NCBI GenBank assembly: GCA_025060475.1 | Contig: JANXBZ010000008.1 | Location: 1 to 64,000 of the forward strand | Reading direction: 5' to 3' | DNA length: 64,000 nucleotides | Source: Dictyoglomus sp. | GTDB taxonomy: Bacteria > Dictyoglomota > Dictyoglomia > Dictyoglomales > Dictyoglomaceae | In this document: piece after piece, positions 15,783 through 25,795 of the stretch | How positions within the stretch are numbered: position 1 is the stretch's first letter | Layout: each line of letters starts with the position of its first letter | Translations under genes and position numbers: made by a program | The notes under the pieces: model-generated | What the model was told of the DNA's origin: nothing | What the model saw: only the letters and a program-made list of their open reading frames with translations | Databases searched by the model: none

Positions 15783-16670
15783 ATGATTAAAGGGAAAGAA
15801 ATAAAAGGGATATTTATATTAACTTTAGTAACTTTAATATGGGGAAGTACCTTCTCTATGTCAAAAATATCTCTCCAGTACGTATCGCCTATAATTCTGC
15901 TTTCATTAAGATTTACTCTTGGTACTATTTCTCTTTTTGTTTATCTCTTATTTTTTTCAAAAAATAATTTTAAAATAACAAAATCAGGAATAATTTTGGG
16001 TGTTATAAATTTTTTAGCTATTGCCTTTCAAACCTTTGGTTTAAAATATACATCTGCAACAAAAACAGCCTTTATTACAGGGATCTCTGTCCTTTTTGTT
16101 CCTTTTGGTGAAAAAATTTTATTTAAGAATAAAATATCTAAAAATGTTTGGATAGCGGTAGTTTTAGCTATTTTAGGACTTTTCTTTTTAACAGTTGATT
16201 TTAAAGAGCTGTCAGAGATAAATATAGGAGACTTTTTAGTTCTTTTATGTGCTATTACCTATACATTGCAAATTCTTTTTATCTCCTATGTTGTCCATAA
16301 AGCGGATATATCTAATCTTGCCTTTGTAGAATTATTAATAACATCTCTTCTATCATGGTTCTTTGCTATTCCAGAGATATATAATTTATCTTTTGAAAAT
16401 TTAGTTTTTGCTTTTCCTCCTATTTTATATCTTGGAATAATCGCTACTGCTTTAACTTTAACTTTACAGCTTTTAGGACAAAGATATCTCTCTCCATCTA
16501 AATCTGCAATAATCTATAATCTTGAACCTGTTTTTGCTTTTTTATTTGCAAGAATTTTTTTGAATGAAAGATTAAAAATAGGGCAGGGGATAGGAGCGAT
16601 TTTAATAATTCTTTCTCTTTTCCTATCCCTGCCTCAATTTTCTATTTTAAATAAGAAGAAAAGGGGATAA
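15783..16670 (+). CDS. EamA-family (DMT) membrane transporter
   Basis: A 295-residue protein with about ten membrane helices in two repeated five-helix EamA units. The first begins TLVTLIWGSTFSMSKISLQY (the usual 'W.s.f...k' opening), and the second begins near residue 150 with LVLLCAITYTLQILFIS and ends with EPVFAFLFARIFLNERLKIGQG, the E-P-x-x-A...E hallmark. Substrates of this family are metabolites, often amino acids or nucleosides, and cannot be inferred here. Its 3' end overlaps the opposing RibU gene by 29 bases. Confidence 0.9.
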   Translation: MIKGKEIKGIFILTLVTLIWGSTFSMSKISLQYVSPIILLSLRFTLGTISLFVYLLFFSKNNFKITKSGIILGVINFLAIAFQTFGLKYTSATKTAFITGISVLFVPFGEKILFKNKISKNVWIAVVLAILGLFFLTVDFKELSEINIGDFLVLLCAITYTLQILFISYVVHKADISNLAFVELLITSLLSWFFAIPEIYNLSFENLVFAFPPILYLGIIATALTLTLQLLGQRYLSPSKSAIIYNLEPVFAFLFARIFLNERLKIGQGIGAILIILSLFLSLPQFSILNKKKRG

Positions 16671-17163
16671 CTTTAGTTAGAATATAAGTCAAGAAAGAAT
16701 TTATTCCTGCTTTTATTAAATTAAAGGGAATAATTACAGGAACTATTAAAGCCAAAACTTCTTTAACGGAAACCCCAAGATAAATTGGAGTAAATATTAA
16801 ATTTGCAATGGACATTACTCCTGCCATAGATAGAGTCCCTAATATGAGAGGGATTTCCAATTTTTTCATTCTTTTAAAGAAAAGGCCAGCAACACTAATT
16901 AAAGTTCCTGTAGCAATAAAATGCATCAGGGCACCAATGGGACCACCTTGTCCTGTAATCAATGCCATAAGAATTGATACAATTAGAGTTGCTAATAATC
17001 CTTCAAATACTCCTATATAGAGAGCAACAATTAATAAAGGAATATCTCCTGGATCGTATAAAAGATAGGAAGCTTGGGGAAGAATTGGGAAATAGATGGT
17101 GATAGATAAAATTAAGGAAATACCAGTAAACAGCGATACTAATACTAGTTTTTTAGTACTCAT
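16642..17163 (-). CDS. ribU: Riboflavin transporter, ECF S component (RibU type)
   Basis: A 173-residue, six-helix membrane protein with the layout of ECF-transporter substrate-binding components (PF12822-like). It starts MSTKKLVLVSLFTGISLILS and carries DPGDIPLLIVALYIGVFEGL in the second and third helices, a pattern typical of RibU-like proteins. The gene follows an FMN riboswitch and its terminator, which identifies the substrate as riboflavin/FMN. No energising EcfA/EcfT genes are in the window, so it would use a shared module encoded elsewhere. The 3' end overlaps the EamA gene. Confidence 0.88.
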   Translation of the reverse strand: MSTKKLVLVSLFTGISLILSITIYFPILPQASYLLYDPGDIPLLIVALYIGVFEGLLATLIVSILMALITGQGGPIGALMHFIATGTLISVAGLFFKRMKKLEIPLILGTLSMAGVMSIANLIFTPIYLGVSVKEVLALIVPVIIPFNLIKAGINSFLTYILTKVIPFSSYLK

Positions 17164-17192
17164 CTTATCTAACCTCCTTTAAAAAAATTTAT

Positions 17193-17225
17193 TAAAAAAA
17201 AGCCCCAAGGTAAAAACCTTGGGGC
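17193..17225 (-). terminator. Riboswitch-controlled intrinsic terminator
   Basis: On the minus strand GCCCCAAGG and CCTTGGGGC form a 9-bp perfect stem with a short loop (plus 17202-17225) followed by about nine T. It lies between the FMN riboswitch and the ribU start, as expected for an FMN-off switch. Confidence 0.9.
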
Positions 17226-17251
17226 AACTTTTTCTTCTTCAAAAATTTAAG

Positions 17252-17411
17252 CTACCTTCTCCCATCCGGACTTTACCGTCGGCTCTGGATTCTCACCAGA
17301 TCTGCAAGCTTTTCGCTTGCTCGCAGGCTTAGATACCCTCTAATTAGGGTATCATCACTGCCGGTCGGGAATTGAAGGTATTAAAACCTTCTCACCCTGC
17401 CCCGAAGGTAG
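17252..17411 (-). promoter_or_regulatory. FMN riboswitch (RFN element)
   Basis: The minus strand carries the conserved RFN blocks in order: GGGGCAGGGTGA, CCGACCGGCAGT, AGCCTGCGAGC, GATCTGGTGAGA, CCAGAGCCGACGGT and AGTCCGGATGGGAGAAGG. Its closing P1 stem pairs CTACCTTC (plus 17404-17411) with GAAGGTAG (plus 17252-17259). One variable arm is an extended GATACCCT/AGGGTATC stem. The switch senses FMN and, with the terminator just downstream, should turn off ribU when FMN is plentiful. It may be read through from the degV operon or have its own promoter, which I could not find. Confidence 0.95.
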
Positions 17412-17435
17412 TTTACCTTATTTGAAGTCAATTTT

Positions 17436-18326
17436 TTAAATTTCTAAGGAAAGTTCAGAAGGATAAGCTACAACTCCTACCGTTCCTGGTCCACCATGAA
17501 CACTTAATGCTGCACCTAGTTTTGATATTATAACATCCTTTACTGCAAATTTTTTTGAAATTTCTTCTTTTAATTTTTCTAGTTCATTATATACTCCTGC
17601 ATGTACTAAACCAAGATTTAATAAGGTTTTTTCTTTAAAAAATTCCTGCATAAGACTTACAATTCTTTTATAGGCCTTTAATCTTCCATGAGCTTTATCT
17701 AATGCAAAAATTACTCCTTCCTCATCAATAGAGAGTATAGGATTAATATTTAAAGCTTCTGCTAAAAGAAATTTTGCTTTGCCGATTCTTCCTCCTGCTG
17801 CTAAATATTTGAGAGTATCACTAGTTAAAGCATGAAAAATTCTTTTTCTTAATTTTTTAATATGCTCTATAGTTTCTGGAATCTTCCAACCTTTTAAAGA
17901 TGCCTTTGCTGCTTCCATCACTAAAATTCCTGTACCAAGAGATACAGATTTGGAATCAAAAACCTCTATTTCTGCTTTTGGATTTTCCTCTTTTATTATA
18001 TTTTTGGCATTAAAAGCAGACTGAAAAGCTCCACTTCCCCAAGAAGTTATGTGAATACTTAAAATTGATTTTCCCAAATCTATAAGTTTTTTAAATAACT
18101 CATAATATTCTCCAACTCCAGGGCATGCAGTCTTAGGTAAGTTATTCACATTGTTTTTTAAATATTCCCAAACTTCTTCTGAAGTAATATCTACTTTCTC
18201 TTTGTATTCTTTATTATTCATATGTATATAATAATGGACAATATTTATTCCATATTTTTCTACTAATTCATCGGGAATATCAGAAGTTGTATCTGTTATC
18301 ACACTGAAACTTTCTTTTGTTTCCAC
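17436..18326 (-). CDS. DegV-family fatty-acid-binding protein
   Basis: A 296-residue DegV protein. The N-terminal opening VITDTTSDIPDELVEKYGI is the family hallmark (TD..SD.p......). The lipid-pocket segments include HITSWGSGAFQSAF and the Ser in ILSIHITS. The C-terminal part (ALTSDTLKYLAAGGRIG) is the typical 'L.yL.kGGRi' motif. Relatives bind fatty acids and, as FakB, pass them to a FakA kinase for phosphorylation; the substrate here cannot be fixed and no fakA is adjacent. It follows nadD with a 26-base gap. Confidence 0.88.
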   Translation of the reverse strand: METKESFSVITDTTSDIPDELVEKYGINIVHYYIHMNNKEYKEKVDITSEEVWEYLKNNVNNLPKTACPGVGEYYELFKKLIDLGKSILSIHITSWGSGAFQSAFNAKNIIKEENPKAEIEVFDSKSVSLGTGILVMEAAKASLKGWKIPETIEHIKKLRKRIFHALTSDTLKYLAAGGRIGKAKFLLAEALNINPILSIDEEGVIFALDKAHGRLKAYKRIVSLMQEFFKEKTLLNLGLVHAGVYNELEKLKEEISKKFAVKDVIISKLGAALSVHGGPGTVGVVAYPSELSLEI

Positions 18327-18352
18327 TTTAACCTCCTAAGCTATATTTTTCA

Positions 18353-20234
<1,882 letters not shown>

Positions 20235-20489
20235 TTATTGAATTGGTATCACATTAACTATCTTTTTTCCTTTTTTAATGGAAAATTTTACAATTCCAGG
20301 AGCTAAGGCAAAAAGAGTATGATCTTTACCCATTCCAACATTTAATCCAGGATGAAATTTTGTTCCCCTTTGTCTAATAATAATGTTTCCAGGATATACA
20401 ATTTCATCCTGAAATTTTTTAACTCCTAACCATTTAGGATTACTATCCCTTCCATTTCTGCTTGCTCCACCAGACTTTTTATGAGCCAT
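20235..20489 (-). CDS. rpmA: 50S ribosomal protein L27
   Basis: An 84-residue L27. It starts directly with [20 protein letters not shown], so it lacks the cleaved N-terminal extension seen in many Firmicutes and needs no Prp protease. L27 sits at the peptidyl-transferase centre. It lies between L21 and obgE with short gaps. Confidence 0.98.
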   Translation of the reverse strand: MAHKKSGGASRNGRDSNPKWLGVKKFQDEIVYPGNIIIRQRGTKFHPGLNVGMGKDHTLFALAPGIVKFSIKKGKKIVNVIPIQ

Positions 20490-20502
20490 TTATATCACCT
20501 CT

Positions 20503-20817
20503 TTATTGAATTTCAATATTTTGAATTGCTAATCTTGTAAAGGGTTGTCTGTGTCCATATTTTCTTCTATAATGCTTTTTTCTTTTAAACTTAAAAACTA
20601 TTACCTTAGGATATTTATCCTGTTTTAAAACTTTTGCAGTAATTTTTACTCCCTCTAAATAAGGCTTTCCTATCAATACTTCGCCATCTTTATTTAAAAG
20701 AAGAATTTTATCTAAGATAACCTCTTCGCCCTCTTTTGCATTTATCTTTTCCACCTCAATTATACTTCCAACAGACACTTTATACTGTTTTCCTCCTGTT
20801 TCTACAACTGCAAACAT
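20503..20817 (-). CDS. rplU: 50S ribosomal protein L21
   Basis: A 104-residue L21 with the standard opening FAVVETGGKQYKVSVG and the basic stretch KFKRKKHYRRKYGHRQPFT near the C-terminus, which contacts 23S rRNA. It is the promoter-proximal gene of the L21-L27-obgE-nadD-degV operon. No YsxB-like protease gene intervenes between L21 and L27, in keeping with the short L27. The ribosome-binding site is a strong GGAGGGA. Confidence 0.98.
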   Translation of the reverse strand: MFAVVETGGKQYKVSVGSIIEVEKINAKEGEEVILDKILLLNKDGEVLIGKPYLEGVKITAKVLKQDKYPKVIVFKFKRKKHYRRKYGHRQPFTRLAIQNIEIQ

Positions 20818-20866
20818 CTATTCCCTCCTTCAAATTTATTTTTCTTATGTAAAATTCAGACAATAC

Positions 20867-20896
20867 AATTTATCATTTTAAAAATCTTTTTGTCAA
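20867..20896 (-). promoter_or_regulatory. Promoter of the rplU operon
   Basis: On the minus strand, TTGACA (plus 20891-20896) and TAAATT (plus 20867-20872) are 18 bases apart. The predicted start is about 43 bases upstream of rplU, leaving only a short leader. Confidence 0.65.
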
Positions 20897-20973
20897 GATT
20901 AATTTTAGAATTAATGATGTCCCTTGAGATAATCTTAAAAATTTTTTAAACTTTTATCTTATAAATCCTATGA

Positions 20974-20979
20974 TATAAT
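20974..20979 (+). promoter_or_regulatory. -10 element of the rpmB / V-ATPase operon
   Basis: A perfect TATAAT 44 bases upstream of rpmB. The -35 position (20951-20956, CTTTTA) is weak. It is divergent from the rplU promoter. Confidence 0.5.
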
Positions 20980-21023
20980 TGACAGAGTAATAAAGAAAGA
21001 GATAAAGAAGGGAGGAATATAAT

Positions 21024-21215
21024 ATGTCAAGAAAGTGTGATATTTGCGGAAAGGGTCCTTGGGTAGGATTACAAGTGAGCCATTCCCATAGAAGGACCAA
21101 AAGAAGATGGCTTCCAAACATTCAAAAGGTTAAAGCAGTGGTTAATGGAAAAATTACAACTCTAAAGGTTTGTACGAGATGTCTTAAAGCAGGAAAGGTA
21201 GTAAGGGCAGTGTAG
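21024..21215 (+). CDS. rpmB: 50S ribosomal protein L28 (zinc-binding form)
   Basis: A 63-residue L28. It begins [20 protein letters not shown] and keeps two CxxC pairs (CDIC and CTRC), which is the zinc-binding form of the protein. A strong GGGAGGA ribosome-binding site precedes it. The V-ATPase operon begins only four bases after its stop, so L28 heads that transcript. Confidence 0.97.
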   Translation: MSRKCDICGKGPWVGLQVSHSHRRTKRRWLPNIQKVKAVVNGKITTLKVCTRCLKAGKVVRAV

Positions 21216-21219
21216 CGCC

Positions 21220-21540
21220 ATGGGAGAAAAAATTAAGGATATCATAGATTTTATAGTAGAAAAGGAAAAAGAGATAGAAAATAGCATTGAATCTGCTAAG
21301 AATTACTGGTCCTCCTGGCTTCGAAATGAGATTTTTCGTTGGGAAGAAGAAGAAAGAAGGATAATGGAAGATTTTGAGAAATATTTAGAAGAATTTTCAG
21401 AAAAGAAAAGATTAGAAATAAAACAAAAAGAAGAATTATTAGAGAAAGAATTTCAAAGACAAAAAGAGGAATATAAGAAGAAATTAGAAAAAAATTATTC
21501 AAAAGCTTTAGAATTTTTATGGAAAAAGCTTGGAGAATAA
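21220..21540 (+). CDS. V/A-type ATPase peripheral stalk subunit (H/G-like)
   Basis: A 106-residue, almost entirely charged, helical protein (long runs of Glu/Lys/Arg) beginning GEKIKDIIDFIVEKEKEIEN. The length and heptad-like pattern fit the small stalk subunit that pairs with subunit E in Thermus and Enterococcus V/A-ATPases. Its position, first and directly before subunit I, is exactly that of the stalk subunit in those operons. Sequence alone is not diagnostic because coiled coils diverge, so context carries much of the call. Confidence 0.75.
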   Translation: MGEKIKDIIDFIVEKEKEIENSIESAKNYWSSWLRNEIFRWEEEERRIMEDFEKYLEEFSEKKRLEIKQKEELLEKEFQRQKEEYKKKLEKNYSKALEFLWKKLGE

Positions 21541-21543
21541 GCT

Positions 21544-23499
21544 ATGGCAATTGTTTCTTTAAAAAGATTTTGGATTGCAGTTTCTAAAGAGAATGAGGAA
21601 AAATTAGTATCTTTACTTAAAGATTATTCTCTAGTTCACTGGGAGGATCTTTCTCCTGAAGAATCTTCTCTAGACTCTGAATTTTCAGTTATTATAAATA
21701 AGTTAGAAGAAATAATAAAACTTCTTTTTAAAATTTTTCCTGAAAAGAGGGGTTTTTTAGAAGGGTTTTTTGGAGGAAGACCTGAAATATCGAAGGAGGA
21801 ACTAGAAAAATTAAGAAAAGAAGTTAATTGGGAAGATTTATATAAGAAAGCAAAAAATATAGAGAGGTCATTGATTCTATTAGAAGAAAAGGAAAAATTT
21901 CTTCAAACTTTATATGAAGAAACTCTCTATTGGGAAGATTTAGATGAATCCTTAGATTTTTCAAGAAATTTAAAAAGATTTTTGTTTTATAGCGGTAGTT
22001 TTTTAAAAGAAAATTTTGAGAAATTTAAAGAAGAATCCAGGGAAATATTAGATAGAGGCTGGATAAAATATTGGGAAAAAGAAAAGCAAATAAAATGTAT
22101 CTTTATAGTTCTAAAAGAAGATAAGGATAAGATAGAAAATCTATTGCAAAAATATAAATTTGAGTTTCATAGAATTCCATACTTACGAGGAAAACCTTCG
22201 GAAAATATAGAGAGAATAAAGAAATATTTTGAAAAATTAAGAAAGGAATTAGAAGAAACCTTAGAATCCGCAAAGGAACTCTATGACAAAAAACACAATT
22301 TATTAGCATGGTATGATTATTTTTATATAAAATCTCAGGAAAAAAATTTTAAAAATTTTAGTTTTGATAGTAAATATTTTGTAGTTTATTCTGGATGGAT
22401 TCCTACGAAAATTAAGGAAAAATTTGTTAATGAATTGAAAGAAAAACTTGGAGATTTCGTTTGGGAAGAAAGAGAGCCTTTACCTGAGGAAGAGCCACCT
22501 GTTCTTCTTGAAAATCCTAAAATTTTTAAACCCTTTGAATTTTTAACAAAGCTTTATGGTTTACCTCCATATAGGGCTTTAGATCCTACGCCTTTTACAG
22601 CTCCCTTCTATCTCCTTTTCTTCGGAATTTGTGTTGGAGATTTTGGTTACGGTTTATTACTTCTTCTTTTCTCTTTATGGATAAAGAAAAAATTTAAACC
22701 TGAAGGCTCTGCTAAAGAATTAATGGATTTACTTTCAGTCCTAAGTATTCCTTCTATAATTGTAGGAATAATTACATGGAGCTTTTTTGGAAATCAGATA
22801 TTTTTAGGACCTGATGGAAAATTTCTTGGAGTTCTTCCCATAATTAATCCCTCGGTAGATTTGATAAAAGCCTTGAGTATAGCTTTGCTTATTGGAATAG
22901 TTTCTCAATTTTATGCTTTAATATTAAGATTTATTTCTTCTTGGAAAAAGAGAGATTATGAATCTGCATTATTTGATGCACTTTTATGGATTATCTTTTT
23001 AGGCTCTATATTGTTCTATGTTTATTCAAGATTTCAAAATATCTCTTCATTGGGTCTTATTAGATATCTACTAGTGCTGAGTCTAATAGGCTTAATTTTA
23101 ACTCAAGGTAGAGAATATAAGGGAATTGTAAGAATTATTGTAGGTTTGATAAGTATTTATGGAATATTAGGGGGATATGGGATAACCTCTTTTATAGGAG
23201 ATATTCTTTCCTACTCTCGTCTTTTTGCTCTCAATTTAGTAAGTTCAATTTTTGGATTTGTTATTACTCAACTTTCTGAGATGGTAGGAAACATTCCTTT
23301 TCTCGGATGGATCTTGTTTAGTATTATCTGGATTGCAGGACAACTTTTAAATTTCATTTTAAGTGTGTTAGGCGCTTTTGTTCATTCTACTCGTTTACAA
23401 TTTCTTGAGATTTTTGGTAGATTTTATTCATCCGGCGGAAGAAATTTTAAGACTTTTAAAATAGATGGAAAATACTTTAAACTAAAAGAATCAAGATAG
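21544..23499 (+). CDS. ntpI: V/A-type ATPase membrane subunit I
   Basis: A 651-residue homologue of subunit a/I. The first 320 residues are a cytoplasmic coiled-coil arm, and the second half has about seven to eight membrane helices. These begin in LDPTPFTAPFYLLFFGICVG (the usual 'P......dPT.fmapfy..FFGm..GD.gYg' motif; note GDFGYG just after). The conserved region SRLFALNLVSSIFGF near residue 565 contains the Arg needed for ion release to the ring (SYSRLFAL). It forms the ion half-channels and the stator with E and H. Overall length and motif order match the family. Confidence 0.93.
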   Translation: MAIVSLKRFWIAVSKENEEKLVSLLKDYSLVHWEDLSPEESSLDSEFSVIINKLEEIIKLLFKIFPEKRGFLEGFFGGRPEISKEELEKLRKEVNWEDLYKKAKNIERSLILLEEKEKFLQTLYEETLYWEDLDESLDFSRNLKRFLFYSGSFLKENFEKFKEESREILDRGWIKYWEKEKQIKCIFIVLKEDKDKIENLLQKYKFEFHRIPYLRGKPSENIERIKKYFEKLRKELEETLESAKELYDKKHNLLAWYDYFYIKSQEKNFKNFSFDSKYFVVYSGWIPTKIKEKFVNELKEKLGDFVWEEREPLPEEEPPVLLENPKIFKPFEFLTKLYGLPPYRALDPTPFTAPFYLLFFGICVGDFGYGLLLLLFSLWIKKKFKPEGSAKELMDLLSVLSIPSIIVGIITWSFFGNQIFLGPDGKFLGVLPIINPSVDLIKALSIALLIGIVSQFYALILRFISSWKKRDYESALFDALLWIIFLGSILFYVYSRFQNISSLGLIRYLLVLSLIGLILTQGREYKGIVRIIVGLISIYGILGGYGITSFIGDILSYSRLFALNLVSSIFGFVITQLSEMVGNIPFLGWILFSIIWIAGQLLNFILSVLGAFVHSTRLQFLEIFGRFYSSGGRNFKTFKIDGKYFKLKESR

Positions 23500-23511
23500 G
23501 AGGTAAAGGGT

Positions 23512-23985
23512 ATGTTAGGATTAGCTATTGCCTTAATTGGGGCTGCTTTAGGTGCGGCTCTTGCTGCTGCTGGCTCTGGTAAAGGAGTTGGAATTGCAGG
23601 AGAATCAGCTGCTGGAGTTTTAGCAGAAAAGCCAGAGCTTTTTGGAACAGTGTTGATTCTTCAAGCTCTTCCAGGAACTCAGGGTTTTTATGGTTTTATT
23701 TCTGCTTTTTTAATCTTATTAAGATTGGGAATTCTTGGGGGAAAATTGCCAGAGTTAACTATCGAACAAGGCCTTTTAGTTTTTGCAGTTAGTATTCCTA
23801 TAATGTTTGGAGAATTTGTTAGTGCCATATGGCAAGGAAGAGCTAGTGCAGCAGCATTACAGATGGTAGCTCAAAAACCTGAGACTTCGGGACAAGCAAT
23901 TATTATCCCTGCATTAGTTGAGACTTATGCTATTCTTTCTTTAATAACTTCTATAATATTCTTATTCTATGGAGTGAAAATATAA
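23512..23985 (+). CDS. ntpK: V/A-type ATPase proteolipid subunit K, duplicated hairpin, Na+-type
   Basis: A 157-residue four-helix proteolipid made of two fused hairpins. The first pair holds ALPGTQGFYGF and the second carries the ion-binding Glu137 in PALVETYAIL. Residues equivalent to the Enterococcus hirae NtpK sodium site are all present with the right spacing: Leu53, Thr56, Gln57, Gln108 (in IWQGRASAA) and Glu137; the first hairpin has no Glu. This predicts one Na+ site per four-helix subunit and hence Na+ coupling. The GGAGG ribosome-binding site is strong, in keeping with the high copy number of this subunit. Confidence 0.93.
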   Translation: MLGLAIALIGAALGAALAAAGSGKGVGIAGESAAGVLAEKPELFGTVLILQALPGTQGFYGFISAFLILLRLGILGGKLPELTIEQGLLVFAVSIPIMFGEFVSAIWQGRASAAALQMVAQKPETSGQAIIIPALVETYAILSLITSIIFLFYGVKI

Positions 23986-24549
23986 ATGGGTTTAGATAAG
24001 ATTGTAGAAAGATTAGCAAAGGAAAAAGAGGAAAAAGTTTTAGAAATTAAAACTAAGACAGAAAAAGAATTGGAAAAAATTTTGAAAAAAAGAAAGGAAG
24101 AACTTGAACTTTGGAAGGAAGAAAGAAAGAAAAAAATAGAAGAAGCTTTATTGAATGAAGAAAATATTGCGTTAGCAAAAAAGAGACTACAATTTAAGGA
24201 TGAATTATCTTTATTGGAAAACCAGATGATTTTGAGATTAAAAGAAGATGTTTTAAATAAGTTTCTTTCTCTTAATAAAGAGGAATATCAAAAGTTCTGG
24301 GAGAGACTTTTGAGTAAAGAAGGAATAGAATCAGGAGAGATTATCTTAGCGAAAGGAGAAGAGAAATTAGACATAAAAGAACTTTGTGAAAAATTTAAAT
24401 TAATTTATAAAGAAGAAAGATATGAAGGAAAAGCAGGATTAATGGTTAGAAAAGGAAATATTATCGAAGACTTAACTCTGGAAAATATTATTGATGAAAA
24501 AATAAAAGAAAATATTTTAGAGTTGGCAAAAATATTACGAGGGGAATAA
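23986..24549 (+). CDS. ntpE: V/A-type ATPase subunit E
   Basis: A 187-residue stalk protein. The first 90 residues are a highly charged helix (KILKKRKEELELWKEE), followed by a compact alpha/beta head near 110-185, the usual E-subunit layout. It starts on the base after the proteolipid stop. It should pair with the small H/G-like subunit encoded at the front of the operon and hold the catalytic head to subunit I. Confidence 0.85.
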   Translation: MGLDKIVERLAKEKEEKVLEIKTKTEKELEKILKKRKEELELWKEERKKKIEEALLNEENIALAKKRLQFKDELSLLENQMILRLKEDVLNKFLSLNKEEYQKFWERLLSKEGIESGEIILAKGEEKLDIKELCEKFKLIYKEERYEGKAGLMVRKGNIIEDLTLENIIDEKIKENILELAKILRGE

Positions 24550-25470
24550 ATGAGTTATCAAAAATATCTTTTCATATCTACTAACTTAAAAGCAAGAACT
24601 TCAAAATTTATAGAATCTACTCTCTTTTCATGGCTTAAGGAGGCAGGATGGGAAGAAATTGAGGATTGGTTAAAAAATTCTCCTTACAATTTTCTACTAG
24701 ATAGAGAAGATTGGGATAAAGCCTTATGGGAGAATTTGAATAAAGAGCTTCAAGATATAAGGAGAAGTGTAAAGGATGATGTTTTTGAAAGTTTACTTCT
24801 GTGGGATTTTTACTTTCATAATTTGAAAGCTTCTATACATCAAGTTAGTAAAGAAATTGATGAAGAAGTCTTTTATCCAGTAAATTTTACAAGTAGATTT
24901 TACAAGGAATTTAAATCTATCTATCCAAAAGCTATAAAAATTTGGGAAGATACAAATGATGCTTTTGAATTAGATTTATTTTTAGATTTACAAAATATTT
25001 TAACTTCTGAAAAGTTTCTTGAAAATTTAAGGAATAAAAATGTTTATTCTTTCTTCTCATTTCGAAACAAGTTACTTCTTGTAAAGATTCTTTATAGAGC
25101 AAAAATTCTAGAAAAAAGTTGGGAAGAACTTGAAAAATCTGGAATCTCTCAAGTTAAATGCGGTATTAATATAAGAAATTTGTATTTATCTTCTATAGAA
25201 GATTGGTTAGAAATTTTCAGCGGAGAATATAGGGATTTTTTGAAGAAATTACTTGACAATGAAGAAGATATTGATTTTTTAATTAGAAAATATATTTATG
25301 TTTTTTTAAAAAAGAATTTTTCGAGAGTAATAAGTGGTCCTGAAGTAGTTTTATATTATTTTTATAACAAGTACTTGGAAGGCGAGGAATTAATCTCTAT
25401 TTTAAAATTGAAAAAGAACAAAATTCCAAATATCTTATGGGAAAAGAGGTTTCTTAAGATAAATGTCTGA
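24550..25470 (+). CDS. ntpC: V/A-type ATPase subunit C (d-like)
   Basis: A 306-residue, helix-rich protein. The C/d subunit is poorly conserved, but length (usually 320-350), all-helical composition with many Trp/Lys/Glu, and position between E and F match. The 'RAKILEKSWEELEKSG' and 'DFLIRKYIYVFLKK' segments are family-like. It forms the socket joining the central shaft to the K ring. It overlaps subunit F by 8 bases. The call relies mostly on operon order. Confidence 0.78.
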   Translation: MSYQKYLFISTNLKARTSKFIESTLFSWLKEAGWEEIEDWLKNSPYNFLLDREDWDKALWENLNKELQDIRRSVKDDVFESLLLWDFYFHNLKASIHQVSKEIDEEVFYPVNFTSRFYKEFKSIYPKAIKIWEDTNDAFELDLFLDLQNILTSEKFLENLRNKNVYSFFSFRNKLLLVKILYRAKILEKSWEELEKSGISQVKCGINIRNLYLSSIEDWLEIFSGEYRDFLKKLLDNEEDIDFLIRKYIYVFLKKNFSRVISGPEVVLYYFYNKYLEGEELISILKLKKNKIPNILWEKRFLKINV

Positions 25471-25795
25471 GGGGAAAATTGCTATTATAGGTTTTAAGGA
25501 TTTGATAGAGATTTTTAAAATTTTCGGAGTAGAAACCTTTAGTGTAGAAAATGATATTCAAGCCTTAAATGTGTTTGATAATCTCTCAGAAAGAGATTAT
25601 AAGCTTATAATAATTTTAGAAAGTGTTTCCCAAAGAGTTTTAGAACAAAAAACAAAAAAGAGAATTCTTATTCTTCCTGATACTTTTTCCAATTTTAATT
25701 TAGGAATGGAAATTATAAGAAAGAATATTGAAAAGGTATTAGGAGTAGATATTCTATCTGAAGGAGAGGGATACTATGAAAGGAAAAATTATTAG
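25463..25795 (+). CDS. ntpF: V/A-type ATPase subunit F
   Basis: A 110-residue protein starting [20 protein letters not shown], matching the F subunit opening 'iaviGd.d.v.gFrl.Gv'. A later [12 protein letters not shown] corresponds to the typical 'iilite.ia..i' strand, and [11 protein letters not shown] replaces the usual P-x-I-P end of the Rossmann-like core. It is a rotor subunit with D. It overlaps both C and A. Confidence 0.85.
   Translation: MSEGKIAIIGFKDLIEIFKIFGVETFSVENDIQALNVFDNLSERDYKLIIILESVSQRVLEQKTKKRILILPDTFSNFNLGMEIIRKNIEKVLGVDILSEGEGYYERKNY

Noticed and set aside
20818-21023. Replication origin or long regulatory RNA between rplU and rpmB
   Set aside because: It contains only divergent promoters and short leaders; no DnaA-box cluster was seen.
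24550-25470. Subunit C as a novel protein
   Set aside because: Position in the fixed H-I-K-E-C-F-A-B-D order and helical content explain it, despite low similarity.
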